From Cohnella thailandensis (GTDB lineage Bacteria > Bacillota > Bacilli > Paenibacillales > Paenibacillaceae), in contig NZ_JACJVQ010000017.1 of NCBI RefSeq assembly GCF_014212135.1, positions 1 through 64,000 on the forward strand: a stretch of DNA of 64,000 nt. Reading direction: 5' to 3'. Made by a program: the position numbers and the translations under genes. The notes under the pieces are model-generated. The model was not told the origin of the DNA. It did not search any database and saw nothing but the letters and a program-made list of their open reading frames with translations. Every line of letters begins with the position of its first letter. Position 1 is the stretch's first letter. Of the stretch, positions 1 to 8,432 are shown in pieces.

Positions 1-44
1 CACACAATAATGGACTTGACCGCAGAATCGGTAAAAATTCCGAA

Positions 45-68
45 ATATACATGAAAATTCATGTATAT
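45..68. repeat. Perfect 11-bp inverted repeat
   Basis: ATATACATGAA (45-55) and its reverse complement (58-68) are separated by two A residues. There is no T-run, so this is more like an operator than a terminator. The gene it would serve lies outside the window or is not recognisable; function unknown. Confidence 0.5.
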
Positions 69-101
69 CGTGCGGATGCGAAAGGGGCTAGAAGCCCAAG
101 T

Positions 102-196
102 AAAGCAAGCAGCAAGCAGGAGGCAGGAAGCAGCAAGCAGCAAGCAGGAATATCAGTGCAAGCAATATAAAAAGGCTAGCGGCAAGCGGCAAGCGG
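102..196. repeat. Low-complexity AAGCAGC-type short repeats
   Basis: A run of imperfect 7-mers (GCAAGCA and GCAAGCG types) occupies 102-150 and recurs at 178-196. No convincing gene is seen in 1-250: the open frame across it is low-complexity and runs through the following terminator. Confidence 0.5.
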
Positions 197-251
197 GTCT
201 GCAGGGAAGGGAACTATCCCTCACCTCAGCCGGGCAACGCTCTCCCGAAAC

Positions 252-290
252 AAAAAAACGGCGTCAGGATTTCCCTGACGCCGTTTTTTT
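252..290. terminator. Bidirectional rho-independent terminator
   Basis: The stem ACGGCGTCAGG/CCTGACGCCGT is flanked by A7 on the left and T7 on the right, so it can work in both directions. On the minus strand it would have served the AlgJ-like gene (now ending at 2195) before a group II intron separated them. The intron begins four bases downstream (295), matching the known preference of group IIC introns for terminators. Confidence 0.85.
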
Positions 291-726
291 ATCAGTGCGC
301 CCGGCATGGGCGATAACTAGGCGGTGAAAGTCCGCTACAGGCTTGGCAGTAGGAACTGTTAGCTAAAGGCAAGGGTGTCCGTCGCGAGGCGGAATCTGAA
401 GGAAGCCAGAGGCAAACCCTCGGTCTGACGTACAGAAATCACATATAAGGCATGATGGGACGGACGAGCTTGCTGAACAAAGCAAAGTCCAATACTGCCC
501 GAATCCCATCATGTAAATGTGGCAGATGGATGAGGGGAAAGTTATCGCTCTTACCCGGGGAGGTCTCACAGACGTCGAGTAGGAAAAAAAATCCGAGAGA
601 TGGAGTAAAGCTTGCTGTGAGAAGTCAGCAGACGCCATAGTACGCGCACCGGAGGAAAAAAAACAGTGAGCGGAAGGGCTGAACAATCGTAAGTCTGGAG
701 TACCTACAGGAAGGAGAACCGGTGCA

Positions 727-2127
727 TTGAAAGCAGAATACCGAAAGGGCTGCCCTCAAAGGGATAGTGTGGAACACGAAGAGTATGCGGGAGCGCGGAG
801 TGCCGGAGCTCGGGAGAGTAGAGAAAGAGACGGTGCAGACGACCTGCTGGAAAGGATACTAAACAGAGACAACCTGAATAGGGCCTACAAGCAGGTCAAA
901 AGCAACCATGGAGCGCCAGGTATCGACGGAATGACGGTCGAGGCGACATTGCCGTGGCTGCGAGATCACAGAGACGAACTCCTGCAAAGCATTCGGGATG
1001 GCAAATACAAACCAAGCCCAGTGCGGCGCAAGGAGATTCCCAAACCAGATGGAAGCGGCGTGCGGAAGCTTGGCATCCCCACAGTCATAGATCGCGTCAT
1101 CCAACAAGCCATCGCCCAGCAACTGCAACCCTTGTTTGAACCGCTCTTCTCAGACGGCAGCTATGGCTACCGTCCGAAGCGGAGCGCGCAGCAAGCGATT
1201 CGGAAAGTGAAGACCTACGCGGAACAGGGATACAGCCATGCAGTAGAGATCGACCTCTCGAAGTACTTTGACACGCTGAATCACGAGCTATTGATGAGCC
1301 TGCTCCGTAAACAAATCCAAGACAAGCGCGTCACAGACTTGATTAAGAAATACCTGAAAAGCGGGGTCATGGAGAACGGGGTGCGACGAGAGATAGAAGA
1401 AGGGTCGCCGCAAGGCGGTCCGCTGTCACCGCTACTGGCCAATATCTATCTGAACGAATTCGATCAGGAGATGGAAAGCCGAGGTGTAATCGTCATCCGC
1501 TATGCAGACGACATCGTCGTGCTGGCGAAAAGCAAACGGGCAGCAATGAGACTTCTAGAATCCTGCCGGAAGTACTTAGAGGGCAAGCTAAGGCTCAAGC
1601 TGAACACGCAGAAAAGCAAGGTCGTCAGCGTGGTTGCACGGAAGCACTTTAAATTTCTCGGCTATGCGCTGGGAAAGAACGGGAAAGGCGTATACATTCG
1701 CACCCATCCGCAATCTCTCGCCAAAGCAAAGAAGAAGCTAAAAGAGCTGACGAGCCGGAGTCAAGGCAGAAACGCTAGGCAAGTGATGGAGGAAGTAAAG
1801 GTCTACATTCGAGGATGGCTGGGTCATTTCTACGTAGCCGACATGAAACGAATTCTGCAGGATTGGAATGAATGGCTCCGAAGGCGGATGCGCATGTACA
1901 TCTGGAAGCAATGGAAGAAGCCGCGAACGAGGGTAGGAAACCTGCGCAAGCTGGGGATACCGGACTGGCAGGCTTACCAATGGGGAAATACAAGGCTGGG
2001 TTACTGGCGTATCGCCGGAAGCGCAGTGCTGAATCGCTCTGTAACAAACGAAAAGCTCGCACAGGCAGGGTATTATGACTTCCCTGCTCGGTACGAGCAT
2101 CTTCGCAAATTGCACTTAAACGGTTGA
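727..2127 (+). CDS. ltrA: Group II intron reverse transcriptase/maturase
   Basis: The intron-encoded protein (466 aa) helps splicing of its intron and copies it by target-primed reverse transcription. Visible blocks: RT-0/1 around residues 40-110 (PKPDG, LGIPTV), the QGGPLSPLL block at 229-237, catalytic YADD at 259-262, and a maturase (X) domain from about 310 with conserved RGW, WKQWKK and RLGYWRIA segments. It stops at the X/DNA-binding region with no HNH endonuclease domain, as in class C intron proteins. The start is TTG at 727, with AGGAAGGAG about 10 nt upstream. There are no frameshifts, so it is probably functional. It lies convergent to the AlgJ-like gene. Confidence 0.93.
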   Translation: MKAEYRKGCPQRDSVEHEEYAGARSAGARESRERDGADDLLERILNRDNLNRAYKQVKSNHGAPGIDGMTVEATLPWLRDHRDELLQSIRDGKYKPSPVRRKEIPKPDGSGVRKLGIPTVIDRVIQQAIAQQLQPLFEPLFSDGSYGYRPKRSAQQAIRKVKTYAEQGYSHAVEIDLSKYFDTLNHELLMSLLRKQIQDKRVTDLIKKYLKSGVMENGVRREIEEGSPQGGPLSPLLANIYLNEFDQEMESRGVIVIRYADDIVVLAKSKRAAMRLLESCRKYLEGKLRLKLNTQKSKVVSVVARKHFKFLGYALGKNGKGVYIRTHPQSLAKAKKKLKELTSRSQGRNARQVMEEVKVYIRGWLGHFYVADMKRILQDWNEWLRRRMRMYIWKQWKKPRTRVGNLRKLGIPDWQAYQWGNTRLGYWRIAGSAVLNRSVTNEKLAQAGYYDFPARYEHLRKLHLNG

Positions 2128-2203
2128 ACCGCCGTATACCGAACGGTACGTACGGTGGTGTGAGAGGTCGGCTACTCAGCTAATGGGTAGCCTCCTACTC
2201 GAT
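2128..2203 (+). ncRNA. Group II intron domains V and VI
   Basis: Domain V is a stem of ACCGCCGTA/TACGGTGGT with inner pairing and a GAAC tetraloop (2128-2159). Domain VI is GGCTAC...GTAGCC (2170-2192), followed by the 3' tail ending GAT at 2203. The last nine nucleotides also encode the new C-terminus and stop of the minus-strand host gene. Confidence 0.75.
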
Positions 2204-3682
2204 TTTCGTAATCGCAATCTCTGTCGTCTTCTCATCCGCTTGAGTGACGGCCACCTTCCAGCCCATCTGCTCGAAGACGAAGCCTACCGGTACGAGAGCG
2301 GTGCCTCCGACCAGCTTCGGCGCGAAGGCCATGTCGACCTTCTCGCCGCCGTTTACGGTAGCGACCGCGGAATCGACGATCATGCGCAGCTCCTGGCCGT
2401 CCTTGCGCAGCGCCAACGTTTTGGTCGGCTGATCCCAGCTCAGCTCGGCGCCTACGGCCGCTGCCGCCTGCTTGGCGGGAACGAACAGCTCGTTGCCGTT
2501 CTCTCCCTCGGCGAGCACTCGGTTCGTGAAGACCAGCGACTCCCCGTCCAAGGTGACGCTAACGTTCACGACGTCGTTGTTCTTGTTCAGGATGGCGGTC
2601 TCGGCGTCTCTCTCGATCCGGTCGTTCAGCTCGTCGATGTTGGCGTCCGTGACGCGGTACGCGGGATCGTCGCGGCCGATCGCTTCGGCGATCCACGTAT
2701 TGACGTCCTGCTTGTGGTGAGACAGATCCTTGTACAGGTCGAGGTCGTACGTCCACTCGCCCGCGGCCTGGAAGTCGTACAGCTTGACGTTCGGATACTG
2801 GGAGAACTGCTCGTACATCCACTTGCGCATCTCCACTTGATTTTCGAAGCGGGCGGGGTTCGTGTTGTACCAAACAACCTGTCTCAGAACGCTGTAAGGA
2901 GGGTAATAGATGTAGAACTCAACGTCCGGGTTCTCCTTCACGAGCGACAGGATATTATCGTTGAAGCTTTTCTTCACGACGTCCAGGCTTTCTTCGTTAA
3001 TTCCGAAGTAGGCTTCGCCCTCGTTGGCCGTCGCGTAATTTTTGGCCACCCGGTCCTTGCCGAACGTGACCGAGCGGTTCCAGTTGTACATGTACTCGAG
3101 ATTCTGCTGCCCGTAGCCGTCCATTTTCGCCTTGATGCTCGTAATGAACTGCTCGAATACCGAATAGTTGAACAGGTAAGGATAGTCGTTCCACAGCTTG
3201 TCGTCGTACATGTAGGCCGGGAACTTGGAGCTGTTGTCGTACGAATTCGCCTTCAGGGAGAAGTAGTCGAGCCCCCAGAGAACCTTCTTCACCTTGCCGG
3301 TGCGAAGGGCGACTTTGGCCATCTTGTTGTGCTCGTCCGCGGTGGAGCCTTCGATGGACAGCTTCATCACGGTACCTCCGAGCTCCTTGCCGACTACCGA
3401 CGGCAGGAAGTTCTCGGTCATGGACGTGCCGATGATGATCGTGTCGTAATCCCAGTTCTTGGCGAGGCCCGGGTTCTGGTAGCGCTCTTCGGTCGAGAAG
3501 CGCGCCGTGTACAAAGTGACCTTATGGTAGAACTGAAGCGGATCGAGGATCACCGTCAAGGAGACGACCGCGCCGGCCGCAAGCAAAGCGAACAGCAGGA
3601 ACCAGCCTACCATGCGCCGGGAACGTCGCTTCAGGGACTTGCCGCGGCCTGCACGGGGAGCGGATTGTTCGATTGTAGTCAT
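2195..3682 (-). CDS. AlgJ/DHHW-like membrane-anchored protein with C-terminal stalk domain
   Basis: Probable partner of the neighbouring MBOAT in O-acylation of an extracellular polysaccharide (inferred from pairing and similarity to the AlgJ/AlgX role). The protein has 495 aa: a basic N-terminus, one membrane segment (about 25-46), and an extracytoplasmic domain with a GTSMTENF element (85-92) resembling an SGNH nucleophile block. From about residue 375 there is a copper-amine-oxidase-N-like stalk domain, common on Paenibacillus surface proteins. It lies 18 nt behind the MBOAT gene, so same operon. The last two residues (Ile-Glu) and the TAG stop come from the 3' end of the group II intron; without the intron it would end at Lys followed by TGA. 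Acyltransferase activity is not proven by sequence. Confidence 0.7.
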   Translation of the reverse strand: MTTIEQSAPRAGRGKSLKRRSRRMVGWFLLFALLAAGAVVSLTVILDPLQFYHKVTLYTARFSTEERYQNPGLAKNWDYDTIIIGTSMTENFLPSVVGKELGGTVMKLSIEGSTADEHNKMAKVALRTGKVKKVLWGLDYFSLKANSYDNSSKFPAYMYDDKLWNDYPYLFNYSVFEQFITSIKAKMDGYGQQNLEYMYNWNRSVTFGKDRVAKNYATANEGEAYFGINEESLDVVKKSFNDNILSLVKENPDVEFYIYYPPYSVLRQVVWYNTNPARFENQVEMRKWMYEQFSQYPNVKLYDFQAAGEWTYDLDLYKDLSHHKQDVNTWIAEAIGRDDPAYRVTDANIDELNDRIERDAETAILNKNNDVVNVSVTLDGESLVFTNRVLAEGENGNELFVPAKQAAAAVGAELSWDQPTKTLALRKDGQELRMIVDSAVATVNGGEKVDMAFAPKLVGGTALVPVGFVFEQMGWKVAVTQADEKTTEIAITKIE

Positions 3683-3700
3683 GGGTACAGGACCGCCTTT

Positions 3701-5089
3701 CTAGAAGTTGAAGTACAGGAACGTACTGATCCGGTTCAAATAGAGCAGGGAGATGACGAACAGCACGGCGATCCATAGCGCGGTCTTGAGGCTTGGCCGC
3801 ATCGTGGCTTCCTTCTCCGAGGAGTTCTTGAGCATAAGCACGAACGGCAGGAAGAGAACGATAAGCACGATAGGAGTTTTGAGGTTCGCGATTTGATCGA
3901 AGCCGAAACCGTTCAAGCCGATCATGCCTTTCAGAATGCGCAAGGCCTGATGGAAGTCTTCCGCCCGGAAAAATACCCAAGTCGCGTTGATGAACATGAA
4001 CGTGATGAACCAAGCCAGCCATGTCGGGAGGGGCTTGCCTCGGCGCGTCCACACGCGCTGAATGGCTTGTCCGACGCCGTGCATCGCTCCCCAGATGATA
4101 AAGGTCCAGCCGGCTCCGTGCCACAAGCCCCCGAGCAGGAACGTAATGATCAGGTTGCGGTTCGCGATGGAGAAGCCCCGGCGGTTGCCGCCGAGCGGGA
4201 TGTAGATGTAATCGCGCAGCCAGCGGCTCAGCGTCATGTGCCAGCGTCTCCAGAAGTCGGTGATGCTGACGGCCTTATACGGCGAGTTGAAGTTCTGCGG
4301 CAGCCGGATGTTGAACAGCAGGGCGATGCCGATCGCCATGTCCGTGTAGCCGCTGAAGTCGAAGTATAGCTGGAACGTATAGGACAGCGAGGCCACCCAG
4401 GAATCCGCGAAGGTGGACGCTTTGGCGAAGCCGTCGTTCGCGTAAAGGGCGAACGTGTCCGCGATGACGACCTTCTTGAACAAGCCGATGCAGAAGATGT
4501 AAACGCCCTTGGCGACGTTCGGCCAGTTCCATACCTTGTTGCGCTTGCGGTCGAACTGCGGCATCATCTCGCCGTGATGCAGGATCGGTCCCGCGATCAA
4601 GTGCGGGAAGAAGGTGACGAACAGCGTATAGCTGATAAAATTGAACTCCTTCGCCTTGCCCTTGTACGCGTCGACGAGGAACGCGATCTGCGTGAAGGTG
4701 AAGAAGCTGATGCCGAGCGGCAGAATGATCTGGAGCGTCGAATACGTATTCCCGGTCAGCTCGCCGAGATTCTCCAGGAAGAAGTTCGCGTACTTATAAT
4801 AGCCGAGAAGCCCGAGGTCCACGACAAGGCCGAAAATCAGCACCGCGCGGCGTTTGCCGACGCTTCGGTCGGACCATCTCGCCAGCCACCAGCCGATGAG
4901 ATAGTTGAATACGATGGAACCGAGCATGAGCGGCAAATATTCGGGATCCCAGTACCCGTAGAAAAACAAGGATGCCAGGGTCAGCGAGGTTTTGGCCGCG
5001 ATCGTCCAGCGAAGGCGGTTCAGCACGAAATACACGATCAGAGTGACGGGCAGGAACATGAAGATGAATGGGTAAGAATTGAATAACAT
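3701..5089 (-). CDS. MBOAT-family O-acyltransferase (AlgI/DltB-like)
   Basis: A polytopic membrane acyltransferase of 462 aa, the usual AlgI length. It is predicted to pass acyl (often acetyl) groups across the membrane to an exported polymer. It shows the family core FWRRWHMTLSRWLRDY with His284, and the LWHGAGW motif with His324, the invariant MBOAT catalytic histidine. About ten hydrophobic segments are evident. It is first gene of a two-gene operon with the AlgJ-like protein. The LtaS-like gene lies upstream on the same strand, separated by a terminator-like hairpin and about 220 nt. The target polymer (exopolysaccharide or teichoic acid) cannot be told from sequence. Confidence 0.9.
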   Translation of the reverse strand: MLFNSYPFIFMFLPVTLIVYFVLNRLRWTIAAKTSLTLASLFFYGYWDPEYLPLMLGSIVFNYLIGWWLARWSDRSVGKRRAVLIFGLVVDLGLLGYYKYANFFLENLGELTGNTYSTLQIILPLGISFFTFTQIAFLVDAYKGKAKEFNFISYTLFVTFFPHLIAGPILHHGEMMPQFDRKRNKVWNWPNVAKGVYIFCIGLFKKVVIADTFALYANDGFAKASTFADSWVASLSYTFQLYFDFSGYTDMAIGIALLFNIRLPQNFNSPYKAVSITDFWRRWHMTLSRWLRDYIYIPLGGNRRGFSIANRNLIITFLLGGLWHGAGWTFIIWGAMHGVGQAIQRVWTRRGKPLPTWLAWFITFMFINATWVFFRAEDFHQALRILKGMIGLNGFGFDQIANLKTPIVLIVLFLPFVLMLKNSSEKEATMRPSLKTALWIAVLFVISLLYLNRISTFLYFNF

Positions 5090-5254
5090 GACGTCCCTCT
5101 TTCTTCCTTCAATGGTTTAGCTGCTCAGAGACTATTATCTTCGACTTTAAGCGAGATTAAAATACAAATTTATGCATTTGACCTAAAAGTCTCATTAACT
5201 TTTGTCCCGCAAAAAATCGGATTATGTAGATTGGCGCGGAGAGAGGCGTCATTC

Positions 5255-5297
5255 GCAAAAGAGAAGCGGCGTCGAAGCGGGAAGGCTGCGACGCCGC
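5255..5297 (-). terminator. Rho-independent terminator of the LtaS-like gene
   Basis: The stem GCGGCGTCG/CGACGCCGC (5289-5297 with 5266-5274) is followed on the minus strand by TTCTCTTTTG. It lies just past the stop at 5313. The rest of 5090-5254 is AT-rich and should hold the promoter of the MBOAT operon; a GATAAT-like -10 is visible but no good -35. Confidence 0.6.
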
Positions 5298-5312
5298 GTT
5301 CCGAAATGCCGA

Positions 5313-7328
5313 TTATTCGTTCTCCTCTTGATAATTCCCGTCCCGGTTTAATTCGCGAAGCTTCGGAACCAGGTCGTGCTCGACGACGAGGTCGGACACC
5401 CGGAGCTCCTGCTTCGCCGATTCGGCTCCCGGCTTGCAGAGGGAGATATCGGCCTTCGCTCCGTCCGGCATCGTATAGCACGATCCGTTCTCCGTCACTC
5501 CGTCGCCGGATGGAATGTAGTAGAGGCTGCTCGTGGCGAAGCCGCCGTTGCGGAACACGACCTGGCTCTCGGCGGAGGAGACCATGCTGACTCCCATGAG
5601 CGGGTTGCCTTCGGCCTTGATTCCGAGCAATTGCAGGATCGTCGGCGCGGTATCGATCTGGCCGACCGCCTTCTCGCTCACGCCCGCGTTCTCATCGTTA
5701 GGGAAGTGGATGAAGAACGGCACCTTGCGCACGATGGCGTCTTTCTCCTGATCCGTCAGCGTCCGGCCATAGAACTTCTCGTAGACGTCCATGTCGTAAA
5801 GAGAGTTGTCATGGTCCCCGTAGAACATCAGAATCGTGTCGTCCCACAGGCCTTCTTCCTTTAATCTCTCGACCAGCTCGCCTACGGCCTCGTCGACGTA
5901 ATGCATATCCTCCAGATAATCTCCGAACGTCGTGCCTTGGAATTCCCCGGCATCGAAGTCGACGGCGGAGGAGCTGATGTTGAACGGATGATGGCCGGAG
6001 ATCGTAATGGCCATAGAATAGAACGGCTCTTGGCCTCTTGCCTTGATCTGATCGATCGTCTGGCGGAAGAACGACTTGTCTCCGAGCGACCAGCCGAGCG
6101 GCTCGTCGTTCTCGTAGTCGTTGATCGTATAGAATTGTCCGTACTCCATGCTTCGGTACATATTCGTCCGATTCCAGAAGCTTCCGTCGTAAGCGTGGTG
6201 GACCGTCGTGTCGTAGCCTTCCCCGTTCAGGATCTGAGGCAGGCAGTTCCACTCATGGTCCGCGAACCGGCTGAAGACCGAACCCGAGGTCATCGGATGC
6301 AGCGAGCAGCTCGTCAGGAAATCCGCGTCCGACGTACGGCCCTGCGCCGTCATATGATAAAAGTTCGGATAGTAAAGGCTTTGGCCGATCAGCTTGTTCA
6401 GATTCGGCGTGATCTCGGCTCCGTCTACGGATTGGTTAAGCACGAACGATTGGAACGCCTCCGCTTGGATGACGAGAACGTTTTTCCCCTTATAAGCCCC
6501 GAACAGCGGCTCGGTCTCCGCCGTCTTCCGGAGCTCCGCCCGGTCGGCGAACCATTCGGTCGTCTCCGCGAGCTCGGCTTCGCTCGGTCCGCTTCCGATC
6601 CAGTGCTCCTTCGCGTACCGATAGGCATCGTACCCATGGAAGCCGAACAGACCGGTCACGTTGTATATGGGAATGTTCCACCAGTTGCCGACGAACAGTC
6701 CGCGCGCCCAGCCGTTCTTCTGTTCGTTGACCGGATTCGCGATCATATAGATCCCCGCCATGAGAAGGACGACGCCGAGCGCGAGGCGGGCCCACAGCGA
6801 CTTCCGCTTGAGCAGCGGCTGCCGTTCCTCCCTCCCGTAGGAGAACCCCTGCCGCTTCCTGCGGCGAACGAGCCAGAACACAAGCACGGTCAGCAGGATG
6901 GCTACCGGCAGATCGGCGAACAGGATCCAGTCGCCCGGCTCGACGAGATCCTTGATGCTGTCTCCGAGCTCTCCGACTTGTCCGGCCTGCGTCAGAACGG
7001 GAATCGAGATAAAGTCTTTGAACGTTCGGAAGTAGATCAAATCCGCGAACATAATAAAAGAAAGGACTAGATCGAGAAGCGCGAGCGCAACCGCGCGTGC
7101 CCGCCGGCCGAGCCACACGGTCCAGAACGTCGCGATCACCATGGCGCCCACGTTGACGGTCCGCTTCCAGTGGTTCATCGCTCCGACGTCGAATTGGCGG
7201 TCGAGCCAATTCAATTTATAGGCCATGGACGCGATCAGCAGCATCGCTCCCCAGTAAGGCCATAAGCGGATGCCTTCCCAGGACAGCCGAACGCCCCTGC
7301 GAGCCGCGGTCTGCAGCATTGTCATCAT
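5313..7328 (-). CDS. LTA synthase family protein (membrane sulfatase-fold glycerophosphate transferase)
   Basis: Predicted polyglycerolphosphate lipoteichoic acid synthase or related phosphoglycerol transferase, 671 aa, acting outside the membrane. An N-terminal membrane domain of about five helices (residues 15-200) precedes an alkaline-phosphatase-like domain. Key residues are visible: the IQAEAF metal-binding Glu, GRTSDADF with nucleophile Thr332, SGHHPF, and the YGDHD metal site. The start is taken at 7328 (ATGATGACA) with AAAGGAAG nine bases upstream; an upstream in-frame start would add an unlikely non-hydrophobic tail. It is divergent from the methyltransferase gene. Confidence 0.9.
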   Translation of the reverse strand: MMTMLQTAARRGVRLSWEGIRLWPYWGAMLLIASMAYKLNWLDRQFDVGAMNHWKRTVNVGAMVIATFWTVWLGRRARAVALALLDLVLSFIMFADLIYFRTFKDFISIPVLTQAGQVGELGDSIKDLVEPGDWILFADLPVAILLTVLVFWLVRRRKRQGFSYGREERQPLLKRKSLWARLALGVVLLMAGIYMIANPVNEQKNGWARGLFVGNWWNIPIYNVTGLFGFHGYDAYRYAKEHWIGSGPSEAELAETTEWFADRAELRKTAETEPLFGAYKGKNVLVIQAEAFQSFVLNQSVDGAEITPNLNKLIGQSLYYPNFYHMTAQGRTSDADFLTSCSLHPMTSGSVFSRFADHEWNCLPQILNGEGYDTTVHHAYDGSFWNRTNMYRSMEYGQFYTINDYENDEPLGWSLGDKSFFRQTIDQIKARGQEPFYSMAITISGHHPFNISSSAVDFDAGEFQGTTFGDYLEDMHYVDEAVGELVERLKEEGLWDDTILMFYGDHDNSLYDMDVYEKFYGRTLTDQEKDAIVRKVPFFIHFPNDENAGVSEKAVGQIDTAPTILQLLGIKAEGNPLMGVSMVSSAESQVVFRNGGFATSSLYYIPSGDGVTENGSCYTMPDGAKADISLCKPGAESAKQELRVSDLVVEHDLVPKLRELNRDGNYQEENE

Positions 7329-7569
7329 GGGAATACGCTTCCTTTCGACCCGAACCCGAGACGAGCTCGAATAAGGGCATTTGTTAACGAATCGTAAACA
7401 AAACTTCAATAAGTATATATCGAATAAGGCTTGCTTTTCAAACCCGCGCGGGCATTTGGGACTATTAACCTTTGAGGGGGCATAGATGATTTCAACGGCT
7501 CAAATCGGCTACAATGGAGGGATGAGAGAGGCTGCGCTTGCCGCAGCGCTTAGGGAGGATGAGCGAGGC

Positions 7570-8253
7570 ATGAACGAAGAAGCCCTGTCCGGGATGACGC
7601 CGGAGGCCTATTTCGATTCGTTATACGAGCAAGACGCCGAACTGGCGAAGATCGAACGGACGATTCGAGACCATGATATGCCGGAGATCTCCGTCGAGCC
7701 CGGCTACGGGAGGCTGCTGACGCTGCTCGTCGGAGCGACGGGCGCCCGCAGCCTTCTGGAGATCGGAGCGCTTGGCGGCTATAGCGGCGTGTGCTTGGCT
7801 CGCGGCCTGCCGGAAGGGGAAGGGCGGCTGACGTCGCTCGAATTGAAGCCGGACTTCGCCAAGCTGGCTTCCGCGAACCTGGCGGCGGCAGGCTTCGGGG
7901 ACCGCAGCGAGACGATCGTCGGAGCGGCGGCGGACAGCCTCGCCAAGCTGGAGGCGGAAGGGCGCAGGTTCGACTTCTTCTTCATCGACGCGGACAAGGA
8001 GAATTACCCGGTCTACCTGGAGTATGCGATCCGCCTTGCGAACCCGCGAGCCGTTATCGCGGCGGACAACACCTTGCTCCGCGGGCGAACGCTGAACCCG
8101 AGCAAGCAAGGCCCCGCAGTGGTCGCCATCCGCGAGTTCAACCGGATTATCGCGACGGACCCGCGGCTGACGTCGGCCCACCTCCCGTCCTATGACGGTT
8201 TGGCCTTGGCCATGGTGAAAGAAGGCGGATTTTTGGGTCAAAGGAATCGTTGA
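7570..8253 (+). CDS. SAM-dependent O-methyltransferase (class I, catechol/caffeoyl-CoA type)
   Basis: A Rossmann methyltransferase. Visible are motif I LLEIGALGGYSG, the acidic strand LTSLELKP, and FFIDADKENY followed by AADNTLL, the metal-binding signature of metal-dependent O-methyltransferases. The usual length is 210-225 aa, which fits the ATG at 7570 (227 aa, GGGAGG 11 nt upstream). A longer form starting at ATG 7486, with GAGGGGG five bases upstream, would add 28 residues and cannot be excluded. The same superfamily includes tRNA methyltransferase TrmR, which is missing from its usual site in this window, but residue similarity is too loose to assign it. The substrate is unknown. Confidence 0.85.
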   Translation: MNEEALSGMTPEAYFDSLYEQDAELAKIERTIRDHDMPEISVEPGYGRLLTLLVGATGARSLLEIGALGGYSGVCLARGLPEGEGRLTSLELKPDFAKLASANLAAAGFGDRSETIVGAAADSLAKLEAEGRRFDFFFIDADKENYPVYLEYAIRLANPRAVIAADNTLLRGRTLNPSKQGPAVVAIREFNRIIATDPRLTSAHLPSYDGLALAMVKEGGFLGQRNR

Positions 8254-8278
8254 CGTTAGGAATTATCCGTGATACCAT
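8250..8278 (+). promoter_or_regulatory. Candidate sigma-A promoter of the organosulfur operon
   Basis: TTGACG (8250-8255), a 17-nt spacer and TACCAT (8273-8278). It overlaps the stop codon of the methyltransferase. Only about 30 nt lie between the downstream terminator-like hairpin and the Shine-Dalgarno site, so the operon promoter must sit upstream of the hairpin, about here. Confidence 0.5.
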
Positions 8279-8315
8279 CATAACAAATTAAACCAGTAGG
8301 AATTAGTGGGATACC
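8256..8315 (+). promoter_or_regulatory. Two direct repeats, candidate CymR-type operator
   Basis: TAGGAATTATCCGTGATACC (8258-8277) and TAGGAATTAGTGGGATACC (about 8297-8315) are near-identical copies. One lies inside the promoter spacer and one just downstream of the expected start, a repressor geometry. CymR, the Rrf2 regulator of sulfur genes, is encoded at 49.1 kb; assigning it to this site is inference. Confidence 0.4.
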
Positions 8316-8319
8316 GGAC

Positions 8320-8364
8320 AACCGGAGACTCTACTTTAGACGAGTAGACGTTTTCCGGTTTTTT
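8320..8364 (+). terminator. Terminator-like hairpin in the operon leader
   Basis: AACCGGA (8320-8326) pairs with TCCGGTT (8354-8360), with inner CTAC/GTAG pairing, and runs into TTTTTT. It may end the methyltransferase transcript, act as an attenuator of the downstream operon, or both. Confidence 0.65.
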
Positions 8365-8432
8365 GGCGTTCCGGAATTCCTGCTGCAATCAAAGGAGGGG
8401 TACATACGGTTAATTCGAGCAAGCCCAAACAA

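Larger units (their letters stand above)
295..2203 (+). mobile_element. Group II intron, probably class C (IIC), full length
   Basis: A self-splicing retroelement of about 1.9 kb. The 5' end GTGCGCCCGG at 295 fits the GUGYG consensus. About 430 nt of structured leader (domains I-III) follow, then a reverse transcriptase/maturase gene in domain IV (727-2127). A domain V hairpin (about 2128-2159, GAAC loop) and a domain VI hairpin (2169-2203) close it. The 3' boundary is placed at 2203, because joining 291-294 to 2204 restores a natural stop codon for the minus-strand gene. Features typical of IIC: short maturase without an endonuclease domain, and a site directly after a terminator stem-loop. 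It appears intact and may be mobile; the IBS/EBS pairing was not worked out. Confidence 0.88.

Noticed and set aside
61..327. 88-aa open frame at the left edge
   Set aside because: It runs through short repeats, the terminator and into the intron; no coding character.
295..2203. Retron or diversity-generating retroelement as an explanation for the reverse transcriptase
   Set aside because: The maturase domain, GTGCG 5' end and domain V/VI hairpins identify a group II intron; no template/variable repeat pair or msr/msd is seen.
2183..3778. Long plus-strand open frame opposite the AlgJ-like gene
   Set aside because: It mirrors the codon pattern of the true minus-strand gene and has no domain or ribosome site.
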